Shown here in pieces: positions 44,301 to 55,569 of a stretch of DNA of 64,000 bases. Every line of letters starts with the position of its first letter. The stretch's first letter is position 1. The stretch comes from Sycobia sp. Sy_11 (lineage: Eukaryota; Arthropoda; Insecta; Hymenoptera; Epichrysomallidae). The position numbers and the translations under genes were made by a program. Below the pieces are notes generated by a model that ran no database searches, had not been told where the DNA came from, and was given only the letters and a program-made list of their open reading frames with translations. The stretch lies in NCBI GenBank assembly GCA_018907035.1, contig JACCIC010000123.1, forward strand, positions 806,001-870,000. Direction: 5' to 3'.

Positions 44301-44437
44301 ATTTTTGCTATTACAAAATAGCGTAAGTCTAATTGTTGGTCGGCCGGGCCTGTGATGGTCCGGCCGCGATTTCGTTTCCCGGCTTTTGGCATTTGCAGTC
44401 GCGCGAAAATACGCCGTCTTTGCCACACCGGGTGCAA
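41352..44437 (-). pseudogene. Gypsy element 2 pol, nearly complete but broken
   Basis: Minus strand. The protease at about 44280 has ALVDTGS and later IILGMDIL. The RT from 43774 has FCVDFRCLNK and AYLDDIII (catalytic Asp pair). An RNase H segment at 42900-42600 includes VTDHQSLKWLEKL and GAENNVADILSR. The integrase has an HHCC finger (H..H with CINCQKH), SVDLVGP, VSDNG and NPVERVNR (D, D, E). A GPY/F-like end (KYSGPFAIIKK) finishes at a TGA near 41352. Breaks: TGA at about 43787 between protease and RT, frameshifts at about 43190, 42950 and 41510, and TAA at about 41975 in the integrase core. Otherwise well preserved, so it is a young but inactive copy. Confidence 0.93.
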
Positions 44438-45462
44438 AATTTTCTTTGTGCATTTTTACATTGGAAACGTGTATGGCCTTGTTGCTTACAACGCCAGCAA
44501 CATTTACTCTTGTCGTACGACGACGTAATTGCCATTATTGCATTTCGTGGTTTCACGAATGATCGATGATTTTCGGAAGTTGATTTTGTTTTATCTCCTT
44601 CCATTCTATTTAATTTTTCTCGAACAATTTCTACCTTCCGGACTAAATCACTTACGGAGGCTATGTTTTCTCTTGCAACATATAATTGCAATTCAGGCAA
44701 CATATTTTCGTACAAATTGTCTAATTGTGTACGAATATCTAAACCTCCGCGACGTCTCATTAACGTACATAAGGCGTTCGCGTAATCTAAAATCGATTCC
44801 TTCGATTTTTGTTTTCGGTCTATTATTTGCCTATCTAACTGTCATTGTTCATTTGGAGGTAAGTAAAATTCTCTCATTAATTTTTGCAATCCCTCCCACG
44901 ACGTGATATCTCTAGCAAAATTTCGAAACCATTGTTGCGCGTCGCCTCTCAATAATTCCGGTAAGCCCTGCAACAATTGTGCGTCTGTTAGGCCGTAGAC
45001 GGCACGTAATTCCGAAACTCTTTCCAGGAATGCGTGAACATTTTTCCGGTCGAAATGGCAATTCCATTTCCTCATCTGGTCGGCTATTTTTGCGGCCGGA
45101 TTGACGGGAATATTCGCCATAATTTGCTTCGGTGTAGGAAGTACATTACTTTCTCCTAATAGTGGAGACGATGTATTTTGCAATTTCTCCGTGAGCAATT
45201 GCTGCTCATCGGCCGTCCTGTCGTGCTCTTCTACGTAATCCGGCGCGTCGTCTGGCTTATCATTAAAAAATTCCGGATTTTGACTTACATATCGTACTAA
45301 TCTCTGCCGGAGTTGAACAACATTACCGTCTAGACTTAACTCGAATTTTGCCAACTCTATAAGCAACTGCTCCCTACGAAGCTTATATATCCACGAGACC
45401 TTCATTGTTTTTATTCGACTATTGACAATATTGCTATCTACTCTATATATCACATCCAGCAA
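44329..45462 (-). pseudogene. Gypsy element 2 gag, one stop
   Basis: The frame from 45462 (MLDVIYRVDS...) runs 206 residues, stops at a TGA (44839-44841) after LPPNEQ, and stays open in the same frame to 44329. The capsid-like core includes WNCHFDRKNVHAFLERVSEL and LLQGLPELLRGDAQQWF. Two zinc knuckles are at the end: CWRCKQQGHTRFQC is a complete CCHC, while CTRCGKDGVFSRDC has Val in place of His. The last 109 bp overlap the pol frame at -1. Confidence 0.92.
44341..44380 (-). promoter_or_regulatory. putative -1 ribosomal frameshift signal, gag to pol
   Basis: On the minus strand the heptamer G-GGA-AAC is at 44380-44374 and is in phase with gag codons. A 7-nt spacer follows, then a 7-bp GC stem CGGCCGG (44366-44360), 12-nt loop, CCGGCCG (44347-44341). 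The pol frame is -1 relative to gag and overlaps it from 44437 to 44329. This matches the classic slippery-site plus stem arrangement. Confidence 0.75.
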
Positions 45463-45562
45463 ATAATTCCGTTCAATAAATCAAAATTCAAAATTTAATA
45501 AGGATTTTTAAAATTTTTAAATTAAATAGTATTAATAAGCACGACTGTGTCCATGAAATTCG

Positions 45563-45577
45563 CCTGTTCGGGCGCCA
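45563..45577 (-). other. primer binding site, tRNA-Lys type
   Basis: On the minus strand TGGCGCCCGAACAGG begins immediately after the 5' LTR. It is the same 15-nt start as the well-known retroviral tRNA-Lys primer sites. Confidence 0.85.
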
Positions 45578-46706
45578 TGTAACATGAGCACTTTGATGTG
45601 AGCTAGTTCGTGCCCCGGCTCAACGCGCCTCGGCCCCGATCGCTCAGCACGCTATCGGGTTCTTTTCACCCCACCAAAGGCTATGTTCAATTCGTTTTAA
45701 CTTGCATAAACGAATGGCTCCGGCTCAACCCGCCTCGGCCTCTAGTCGCTCAACGCGCCACTAGGTTCGTTTGTGCAAGGATATTTGTTTTAATTTTTAC
45801 GGTGTGTACTGTACTTTGGCCCACGCTCAACACGCCTAGGCCCTTGGTCGCTCAACCCGCCACCAAGTTTGTTCTAGTACACGCCGAACCCGCGAAAATC
45901 CAATTCTCACTCTCGCTCAACCCGCCAGAGTTTGAATTGAATTTTTATTAAATTTATTTACCATTTTATTTCTTTCGTTGCTGGATTTGGGAAACTGAAT
46001 AAGTTTAAATTTTGTTAAATATTAAATAATTTTATTTAACAAAAAAAAGAAAATTAACAAAAATTTATAAACAAAAAATTTAATAATAATGACAATAATA
46101 AAATAATTAATAATAAAAGGCTCTTAGTTATCAGCCGTTTTTCTAACGCCCGCTTTGTCGCCATTATCCGCTGTAACAAAATAAACAAATTATATCATAA
46201 AATAAATTTATTTTATGATGCACATAATTTTAAATAATTTATTTCTAATTTAAAATTTACAAAATTTTAATTATTATTTATTCCGTTTTTCGCGTCTCGC
46301 TCCGAGTGTGCGGGGACTTGTCGCCCGCTATCAGGTCCCCCTCGAAAAGCCAGTTTCGAAGTCGCTGGCACACTGAATTTTCGCAGTCAGTGCGGCTCTA
46401 TTTGAGAATTAGGAGAGAGCGCTCGCTCTCCCCTTACCGCACTGTACCGCGCCGTAGTTTTGGGCAGCGCCGTCGCCGCTCGCGAGAATTCGCGAATTGA
46501 TTCGCGAATTATCGCTCGCCGCCGCTCTTCGAGCCGCCTGCGGCCAGAGAGCGCTCGCTCATCCTCTCCGCTGCCGGCGCTTTATCCCCGCGCCGCGCCG
46601 CGCCACGAAGCCTTCGGCGCTCCCCCTTCGCCGCGCCGCGCCGCTCACGACTTCGCGACTTATTACAAATATTAAAATTTCTGCGCGAGACTATTGTCTC
46701 GTCGCA
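45578..46706 (-). repeat. 5' LTR of Gypsy element 2, uninterrupted
   Basis: 1129 bp, TG...CA. It carries the same hairpin array at about 45588-45940 and a GC-rich segment with GCGCTCGCTC motifs at 46420-46650. In the first outer stem one base differs from the other LTR (CTTTGATG). It shows the empty mariner site. Confidence 0.95.
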
Positions 46707-46710
46707 ACTT

Positions 46711-47340
46711 GAACTCGGTTAGGAGGACAGACACTACTGGCGGTATTGGAGAAGGACTTGTTTACCTAGGTATCTCCTCCAGATCATCGGAGATTATTTG
46801 AATGACAGATTCATTCTGAACAACACGGCAGAGAGCTCTCAGCAAATAGAGCTAATCTGTAGCGCGGCCACAGGCTCCATCCTATGACCCGATCTATGGA
46901 ATATTTTTTATGATAGGGTCCTTCTGTTAGACAAGCTGGAAGGCTGCTCGCTGATCAGATATGCGAATGACATGGCAGCTGTTATTATTATAAGCAACAT
47001 GACGCTGGCGCAGAAGCGCCTCGATCAGACCATGCGCAAAATTCGCTATTGGATGGGTGATGATGGGCTGGAACCTACGGAGGTCAAAACTGATATCGTG
47101 CTCCTCGTGAAGAAGCGTATCTCCAGAGTGCAGACGCTAAATATTGGAGAGGTATCAATCCCGTCCTAGGCATTCATCAAGTACTTGGGGTGATGCTAGA
47201 TACCACTTTCTGTGAACATATTCGGAGGTCGACGGACAAGGCGGCGATACTGACGGCCATCCTTTGCTCTGGTATTTAATCGGCGGCCGAATTTTCTGTG
47301 CGGCATCAAAATTATGTTTGGACATCAGAAATGATTTAAG
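46711..47340 (+). pseudogene. R1-clade LINE, continuation after the Gypsy insertion
   Basis: Frames shift but RT motifs follow on from 37699: LPRYLLQIIGDYLNDRFILNN, then AATGSIL, then the catalytic box as YANDMAAVI (YADD with Asp to Asn; about 46962-46990). After that come RKIRYWMGDDGLEPTEVKTDIVLLVKKR and IKYLGVMLDTTF (about 47175-47210). The direction and order match the 5' part, proving that Gypsy element 2 interrupted an RT domain. Confidence 0.8.
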
Positions 47341-47727
47341 CAAGAAGTAGAATTTTGAAGTTTCCAGAAAAATTAGTTAAATAGGAACTTACAAGTAATC
47401 AAAGCTATTAAACAATTGAATCATTTGAACTTTGAAAAGCTATATCTTTTTTATATTCACTTCTAAAGAACGAGGGATTTTGAAACAAAAACCCTTTAAG
47501 ATGTTTTTATGTGAAATGCTCATTTATTGAGCTCAATTTTTGCAGGAGAATTATAGTAATATTTCAGGGCTATGCCGTAATTGCAATAGAATAGGAAATA
47601 TATATATATATATATATTTTTTTTTTCATAGCATCTATAGCAACGTAGTTGCTATAAAATTAAAAAATAGAGAAGTATACAGTATTTCTAAAAAATTTAT
47701 TGATAAGTGAATGTACTAATATGCATA
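47341..47727. other. AT-rich spacer
   Basis: A short TA run at about 47599-47618; otherwise nothing recognised. Confidence 0.4.
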
Positions 47728-48902
<1,175 letters not shown>

Positions 48903-48909
48903 TGTGTAC

Positions 48910-49476
48910 AGTAGTATACTGCGAGAAAAGCGGTATTTTCAATTTTCTAGCCTTACTATAATAAATCCAAGGCGAAAACTGAGCGAAGAGTAAGAAAAAG
49001 AACAAAAAGATACTGCAGCAAAACTGCTATTCTGCTCATGTTTAAAGGCAATAAATCTATAAATGTCGTAGTTCGATATGCAAGCTGACCTGCAGCCGGT
49101 AGCCATTTGGAGCATGAGTGTATACTGCACGGTGGCTTAGAGAATATATACATGGACGTTGCATGTAAATGGGTACGCTAGGAAAGGTGCAGAGAAACAG
49201 AGAAAGAGAGGTCTGAGTTATGGGTGTTTTTTGTCTCTTTCGCACAATTACTATGATTGATTTAAAGATTGCACGTATACTTAGCTCGCTTTGTTTGTTT
49301 CTTACTTCTTCTTTAGTTTCTTGCATATTGTAAATGAAGATAGACATGGATCGAAGAGCAAAGCCCATATAAAAAGTGTCACGACCCCGAGGTAAATTAC
49401 TACCCTGATACACAGATGATACAACCATTTTGAACTACGCTGTTAATTGTTTTTTACACACTACATAGACACCATA
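48910..49476. other. unrecognised stretch
   Basis: Short ORFs of 63-123 codons on the minus strand overlap each other without similarity to known proteins. No gene is called. Confidence 0.35.
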
Positions 49477-49812
49477 CGGGGTCAGATAATTAAGTAATGC
49501 GATAAAATTAAAAAACCGAGTATATATAAAAATTAAGGTACATCACTGCGATTCTCTTCAAAATACTCCCCTCCCGCATCTATACACCTATTCCAACGAA
49601 TTTTCCAGTATTCGCAACAATTCTAAAACACTTCTTGTGAGACCACTCCGAGTTCCCTCGTCACAGATTCTTGGATGTCCTTTAAAGGGAGTCAAAATGT
49701 CGATCTTTGACGAATTTTTTCATATGGGGGACAAGGAAAAAGTCGCAGGATGACATATCCGGTGAATATAGCGGTTGTGGCAACGTTGCGATACCTTTAG
49801 ACGCTGAAAACT
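49477..49812 (-). mobile_element. mariner A fragment, left half of a chimera
   Basis: Begins CGGGGTCAGATAATTAAGTA after TA and matches the left end of mariner A at 9032 without the solo LTR, through the 79-bp unit (single copy, GACGAATTTTTTCATATGGGG) to GAAAACTGAGA. The 8 bp outside the terminal repeat (AGACACCA) also match those outside the 9-kb copy. Confidence 0.85.
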
Positions 49813-50164
49813 GAGATCAGCAATCGCGAGCAATAGACGCAAAAATCATTCTCTTGCATGACAACACTCGACCACATGTTGCGAAAGACGTCAAAAATAT
49901 CTTGTTGCAGTTCGAATGGGAAGTCTTGTCGTACGCAATGTATTCGCCAGACATAGCGCCTTTTCATTACCATCTATTCAAATCGATATAGCACAACCTA
50001 GTTGATAAGCACTTTCGATATGTTCAAGAAGTATGAAAATTGGTGGATGATTGGATCGCCATGATGATGATTGAAACCGCCATCGTTCTTTCACCACGGT
50101 ATCGCCATATTGCCAGAAAGATGGGAAAAAGTAGTAGAAAATGACAGAAAATATTTTGATTGAA
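49813..50164 (+). mobile_element. mariner B fragment, right half of the chimera
   Basis: Matches mariner B from about 16635 (AGATCAG.AAT.G.GAGCAATA) through the second Asp motif (CATGACAACACTCGACCACA, Asp kept), the third Asp region, and the end of the transposase (GGGAAAAAGTAGTAGAAAATG). It stops before the terminal repeat. Confidence 0.85.
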
Positions 50165-51105
50165 CGACACGCGCGCCATCCCACAATGAGGAAAACCTGA
50201 AGGCGCTCGCGAGCGCTGTCGCGCCTTCTACTCGACACCGTCTCCCGTCCCCTTACCCACCACTCCGCGAGCTACGCACAGCTGTCTGTGGAGGGACAGT
50301 GAGGTTAGGTTACTTCAGCAATGCCACCGCATGGCCTGGAGTACCGAAATGTACTCACGCGAAAGAAAAAGCTGTGTTTAGAAAGTTAGTGCATGTTTCT
50401 TTCTGTGTATCACTCGTGCCTTAAATATATCGCGTAAATGAACTGTATTACAATACGAAGCTAATAATAATACGTTTGCAATACTCCGTTCGTCGTGTAA
50501 ATCTAAGGTATATGCAACCCGAATCATTCGATGGACGAGGATACGGATTTCGCCATTATTTTCAATCAGGTCCACGTTACGATGCATTATTTGATAAAAA
50601 AAAAAATTATTCAGTTTAAGTTCAATGTTAAATTAAGTTAAAGGTTTAGTTAAGTAAAGTTAAATAAGTTAAACGAAGACAATGAATCTCAAAGGCAACT
50701 ATGAATAAGTTAAAAGTAATAAATCATAAATAAAGGAAATAATGTATGGCTAATAAAGATAAAGAATTTGGAAAAAACAACTGTAAATAATTTAGAGAAT
50801 ATCATAAATAAAGTTTACTGTCTCTGTAGAAAGAGGGATGCATAAGAGTGAAATTATTATAAGTTCTATATATACTAAATCTGGTGAATAATTTGAAAAG
50901 TGTTAAAAACATAAAAAAATACTAATAGAAATGTCGGAAGGATAATAATGCTAATTTCATTGATTAAAATAAAGGAGTTAGTTCCTACTTTAATAAGTAG
51001 GAGAGGTGGAGTCTCCCCAGTAGATTTCAGGTAAGTTTTTGTGTGCGCGAATCAAGTATGCAATTTTGAAAAAAATTGTGTTGTTTTATTTTAAATTTCT
51101 GCATC

Positions 51106-51154
<49 letters not shown>

Positions 51155-51904
51155 GAATGTATACTAAGCACATCTGAACGTTTGCTTTGCTGATAATCAA
51201 ATATTCAAGCCTTGTTGAAAGTTATACATTTCGGTGAGGATTTCGAAACAGCGCTAACATTCCATTTTGCGGAAAAATTATGCATTTATGATTTTTGCAG
51301 TACTTATGATGAGTATTAGTACTTTTTTATTGAAATTTAATTTAAATGGCAAAAGCAATATAAAAAGCATAAAAAATCGTTTTATATTAACTCGGATAAT
51401 AAGTATATTTTTAAAAAAAATTGTCACAAGTGAGTCCTATATCTCATAAAAATGCATCTTTTTTTTCTGTTCATTTTTTTGGTACAATCGGTATTTCTGA
51501 AGAAAAGTTTAATAATTTCATCTAGGTTGCTTCAATAATCTGCAAATTCTGACTAGATTTCTGAAAGAACCCATATTGATTTCATGCAAAATTCGCATAT
51601 TTGCGTTTTTGGTATGTTGATTATTATTGTCGTTATGGTTTTTAATACACTTTGTATTTTTATAGTGAAATAGATAAAAACTACGTAAATTCATAAAGAT
51701 TATATTCTAAAATATTTTTAAGAATTTCACATAATTTTTTTAATAATAGTTTTACATCTACTAAAATGTGTCTTGATTGATATTTTTATTTTAGATATTT
51801 TTGCTGTAGATCTTTTATTTTTTGAGAAAAAAAAGACAATGAGTGAGAAGCGTTCTTAGCGTAAAACTTCATTAGTCAGAATAGTGTTTGACGTTAGGAA
51901 TCTA

Positions 51905-51956
<52 letters not shown>

Positions 51957-52575
51957 GTATTTGGAAAGAATCCTGAATGGAAATCCTCCCAAACAACTCA
52001 GTAAGATTTTTGCACATGTTTTTTTATGCGTCTGATTCCGCTTCGCGGACCAAGTAGATCAGATATTTTTTACTAAAACTTTATATTTGTCATACCCTGT
52101 CGGTATACACAGATACTATTTGCGTGTACATTTGTAGGAAGATTGATTTGCTATTATATAATTTGAATATACTTTTCATTAGTCAATACCAAATTTGAAT
52201 GTTACCTTTCATTTAGTTTTTATCGAGAAATGCTGCTTGAACAAAAAAAAAATATTTTTATAACATTTACAAATTTTATTAAAAATTTATTTTGCTATAT
52301 GTAGTAGATTCCGAAACAAATGTGTAGAATCAGCATTTTTATGGATTTTTTCTATGAAAATTTATCGATTTAATTGAATTTAAGATTTAATCTATGAAAA
52401 TTCAAAGTATGCACAAAGCCACTATGATATTCGCAAGCAGCAACCTAAAGTACAAGATCCATGAATCCATAAATTTTGAGTAAAAAGAGGTGAACGAAAT
52501 AATTACAAGTACAGCGTTAAGTGCAATCTATAAGTTACTCATAAAAAACGTTCGGAGATTCGTACTCCTGATCGT
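50165..52575. other. no recognised gene; TA microsatellites
   Basis: A GC-rich patch follows at 50165-50370. TA runs lie at about 51106-51152 and 51905-51951. A minus-strand 69-codon ORF (50587-50378) and others are unrecognised. Confidence 0.4.
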
Positions 52576-52990
52576 TTTGAAAAGATTATAGTCCGGTAGA
52601 TAGCGACATTTTTATGTCATATATTTATCCTCGGCTGAAAATTAGTTTAAATGATTCGTTTCAATATGTTCTACAGCGTAATGACATCCACTGCGTCAAT
52701 TAATCTGGATATGGCAACGCCAGGCGCCCAAACATTGTGAAAAAGTTAAGAAACTGATAAACAGTAAGCTTTATAAAATAATTTTGAGTTTAGAAAAACA
52801 TTGTTCAAACAAAAGTTGTAGATCCTATTGAAACAAATTTTTTATGTTCTATCCATTTTTCTCTAAAACTAATAATTATTGAGAAAAAAGCAATTAATTA
52901 TGACATAGAACAGATTGTTGCAATGCTAAAAATTATTATAAATGAACTCACATGTATTATAGAACAAGATGAAAAAGTAATTTTGCGATG
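52576..52990 (+). repeat. dispersed repeat, forward copy
   Basis: Contains AGTCCGGTAGATAGCGACAT, TTATCCTCGGCTGAAAAT, ATCCACTGCGTCA, TGGCAACGCCAGGC, AAAACATTGTTCAAACAAAA, GTAGATCCTATT and TTCTATCCA in order. The same series, reversed, occurs at 54780-55130. Family unknown, no ORF. Confidence 0.75.
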
Positions 52991-53279
52991 ATAAATGGGT
53001 ATTGATGGGTAAAACTGCAGTTATAGTCCGCGCCTTCGGAGGACCTGGAACACGATGCATATCTTGCATGGGGCATTGCCATCGAATAACCTAATACATT
53101 TTCCAGAATTTTATTGTCATTTGAATAAATTTTGTGATATTTATCTGTTATATTATTCTCTAACAGAGTGTGATGCGAGTGTAAATATTTTATTGTAAAT
53201 TTGAAACGCTTTTAAATACAGCACCTCCCACGCCCCTCTTACGTAATAGGAAAATGTATTTCTATTTAATTAATGGGAC

Positions 53280-54423
53280 TGTAAAAGGGGGGCCTGGTGA
53301 GTGGTACATCGTGCTCCGTCGCAGCGTGCCTCGACACCCGATCACTCGACCCGCGACCGGGCTCTCCTCCCTTTTACCAGTGAGCCCAGTATATTTCGAG
53401 GAAGTTTGCTTACTTGCACAAGCGTGACTTCGACTCAACCCGTCTTAGACCCTGGTTGCTCAGCCCGCAATCAGGTTCGCCTGTGCAAGAGTTCTATATA
53501 TTCGTAAACTTTATCTTTTGTTCTACGATCTACGCTCAGCACGCGTAGATTCTTGGCCACTCAACCCGCAGGATTTCAATTAAAAGTTTTCTGTTTTAAT
53601 TAAAACTATTCAATTCAATTCAATTAATTAAAACTTGTAAATTCAATTAAAACTTTTCTTTAAATAAATTTATTATTTAAAAATTAAAAAATACTAAAAT
53701 GTAACAAAAACTCAAAAATTAACAATAAATAAAAAAACTGTATATAAAATACAAAAGAAATTTATAGACGCTGTTTATTGGCTAGAAATTTTCACGCTCT
53801 TCATTTCTACTGTTGGTTAAAATATAGAAAAATCCCATTTAAATAAAATTAATATTATAAATTTTCTATTATCGTTATCTCTATCCTAAAGCTCGCTGGA
53901 TTGTACATTTAAGTTCTTTTCCGTGCCCCGAGTGTGCTAGGACATTTACTATCCATTGTCGAGCCGATAGTGAACCTCCCTTGTTTTTCCGACCCTGTAG
54001 CTGGCAGCATACTGAGGTTTCATTCCTATGCTGCGAAATTTCTAGTCGCGCAATCTGTCCCCAATTGTGTGACCACTATGTAATTATTCGGCACTCGATA
54101 ATTAGCGGCATGCACCTTAAATTGTCTCAAACCGCGCCGGGCCGGGCTGTCTACACCTTGCGGAGGTCGCGACTTTGATTACTTTGAAATTAATTTAATT
54201 AAATTTCTCTAAATATAATACAATGTATTATATTTATTTCGATTAATTCGAAATATTATTATGCCAAAATTTAATACATTATTTTTGCTTTAATACTTAA
54301 TTATTACTTACAATTTTTTTTAAATGTACTATAGGTAATGAGAAGAATAATTTTCGCATTATTCTTTTCCTTACTTTAAACTGTCTCGACTTTTTACTTG
54401 CACGAGTCAGCGTATTCGTGGCA
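53280..54423 (-). mobile_element. solo LTR, diverged relative of Gypsy element 2
   Basis: 1144 bp from TGTAAAAGGG to ATTCGTGGCA, with near-duplicates GGAC (53276-53279) and AGAC (54424-54427). It follows the same plan as the 37700/45578 LTRs, including CTCAACCCG-type hairpin loops and the CTTGCACA...TGTGCAAG outer stem, followed by the AT-rich tract and the GC-rich terminal part. No internal region is present. Orientation follows that of Gypsy element 2. Confidence 0.78.
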
Positions 54424-54779
54424 AGACTGTATATAGTATTTTTCTAATTTAAATATGTTTGCGATAATAAAAAAAGCAGAAAAATGAATGTTATAAACAA
54501 AGATCTCAAAATTTTATGGTGTTAAGTATTAAAAACTTTGTATATAATAATATATAAATGATGATATATGAAACAATAGGAAGTTTGTTAAATATTGTTT
54601 TAAACAAAATTTGGAAATCTACCTAAAATAAATTTTCGACATTCGATATATTTTTGCTTTAAAACTACAATCTTATGAGAAAAATTAAAAATTAAAAAGT
54701 ACTTGTACCATGTATTATCTGAGCGGCCAGGTAGATCGCTAACGTATCAACTGTAATTTGGGCTAATTATAGTGGCTCA

Positions 54780-55135
54780 AAACACTCATTATTAAATGCG
54801 TTTTTCTTGATAATTATTAGCTTTGCAGTAAAACTGGATAGAATATCAAAAATTCATTTGGATAGGATCTACATTTTGTTTGAACAATTTTTTTCTAAAC
54901 TAAAAATTATTCCATACAATTTGGTTTTTATCATTTTTTTAACCTTTTGACAAAATTTGGGTGCCTGTCGTTGCCACATCCTGATTAGGTGACGCAGTGG
55001 ATGATCGTTCCACTCTTCAGTATATTCAAAGAAATCATTTTAACTGATTTTTGGCTGAGGATAAATTGGTCACGAAAATATGTCGCTGGCTCCCGGACTA
55101 TTAAACAATATCTTCCAAAACTCGGCAGAGCTATA
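54780..55135 (-). repeat. dispersed repeat, inverted copy
   Basis: The reverse complement of this block matches 52576-52950 over about 350 bp (landmarks listed there). Together they flank the solo LTR at distances of 290 and 357 bp. Confidence 0.75.
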
Positions 55136-55308
55136 ATATATATTCACATAATACAAGGATGAGGAACGATACCGTAGACATCTTGTTTCTTATCTGATTA
55201 TCCCCATGCGTATGTATGACTCATTGTTGTTTGGAAAGCCAAGCCTGTCCAATCTCGACCATAACGATTACTATATATATATAGCATATAATATCGTATC
55301 ATATCATA

Positions 55309-55568
55309 TCATATATAATACCAATTTATAAAGACAAAGCCTGTTTTTGTTTGTACATGATAACCAAAAAAGCTACTGAACCGACTGTTCTGCAATTGGA
55401 CATATAGATTCTATATTATCTTGGGAAGGACATAGGCTACGTTTTTTTTATTGAAAATCATTTTATTTTCATCAATAAATTAGTTAACGGTTTTAGCAGT
55501 CAGTTTCACGAACATTAGCTCAATGTAGTCCGCTTAAAGTATTAATACCAGGTCAGCTCAGATGAATG
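55309..55568 (+). mobile_element. Helitron-like 5' fragment
   Basis: Starts TCATATATAATACCAATTTA after TATC repeats and continues with CTACTGAACCGACTGTTCTG, GGAAGGACATAGGCTACG and a GTCCGCTTAAAGTATTAATA block also present inverted in copy 2 (about 32650-32790). It ends at the jockey LINE. Confidence 0.6.
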
Positions 55569-55569
55569 A

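Larger units (their letters stand above)
37700..46706 (-). mobile_element. Gypsy-type LTR retrotransposon 2, complete with TSD
   Basis: LTRs with TG...CA ends at 37700-40094 (holding a mariner) and 45578-46706 are flanked by the 4-bp duplication ACTT (37696-37699 and 46707-46710). On the minus strand the order is 5' LTR, primer site, gag, pol (protease, RT, RNase H, integrase), a third ORF, polypurine tract, 3' LTR. The LTRs differ by few substitutions plus some short indels, so insertion is fairly recent, though gag and pol already carry stops and frameshifts. It is inserted into an R1-clade LINE. Confidence 0.95.

Noticed and set aside
50301..50312. GAGGTTAGGTTA resembling the insect telomere repeat
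   Set aside because: Only two imperfect units; no array.
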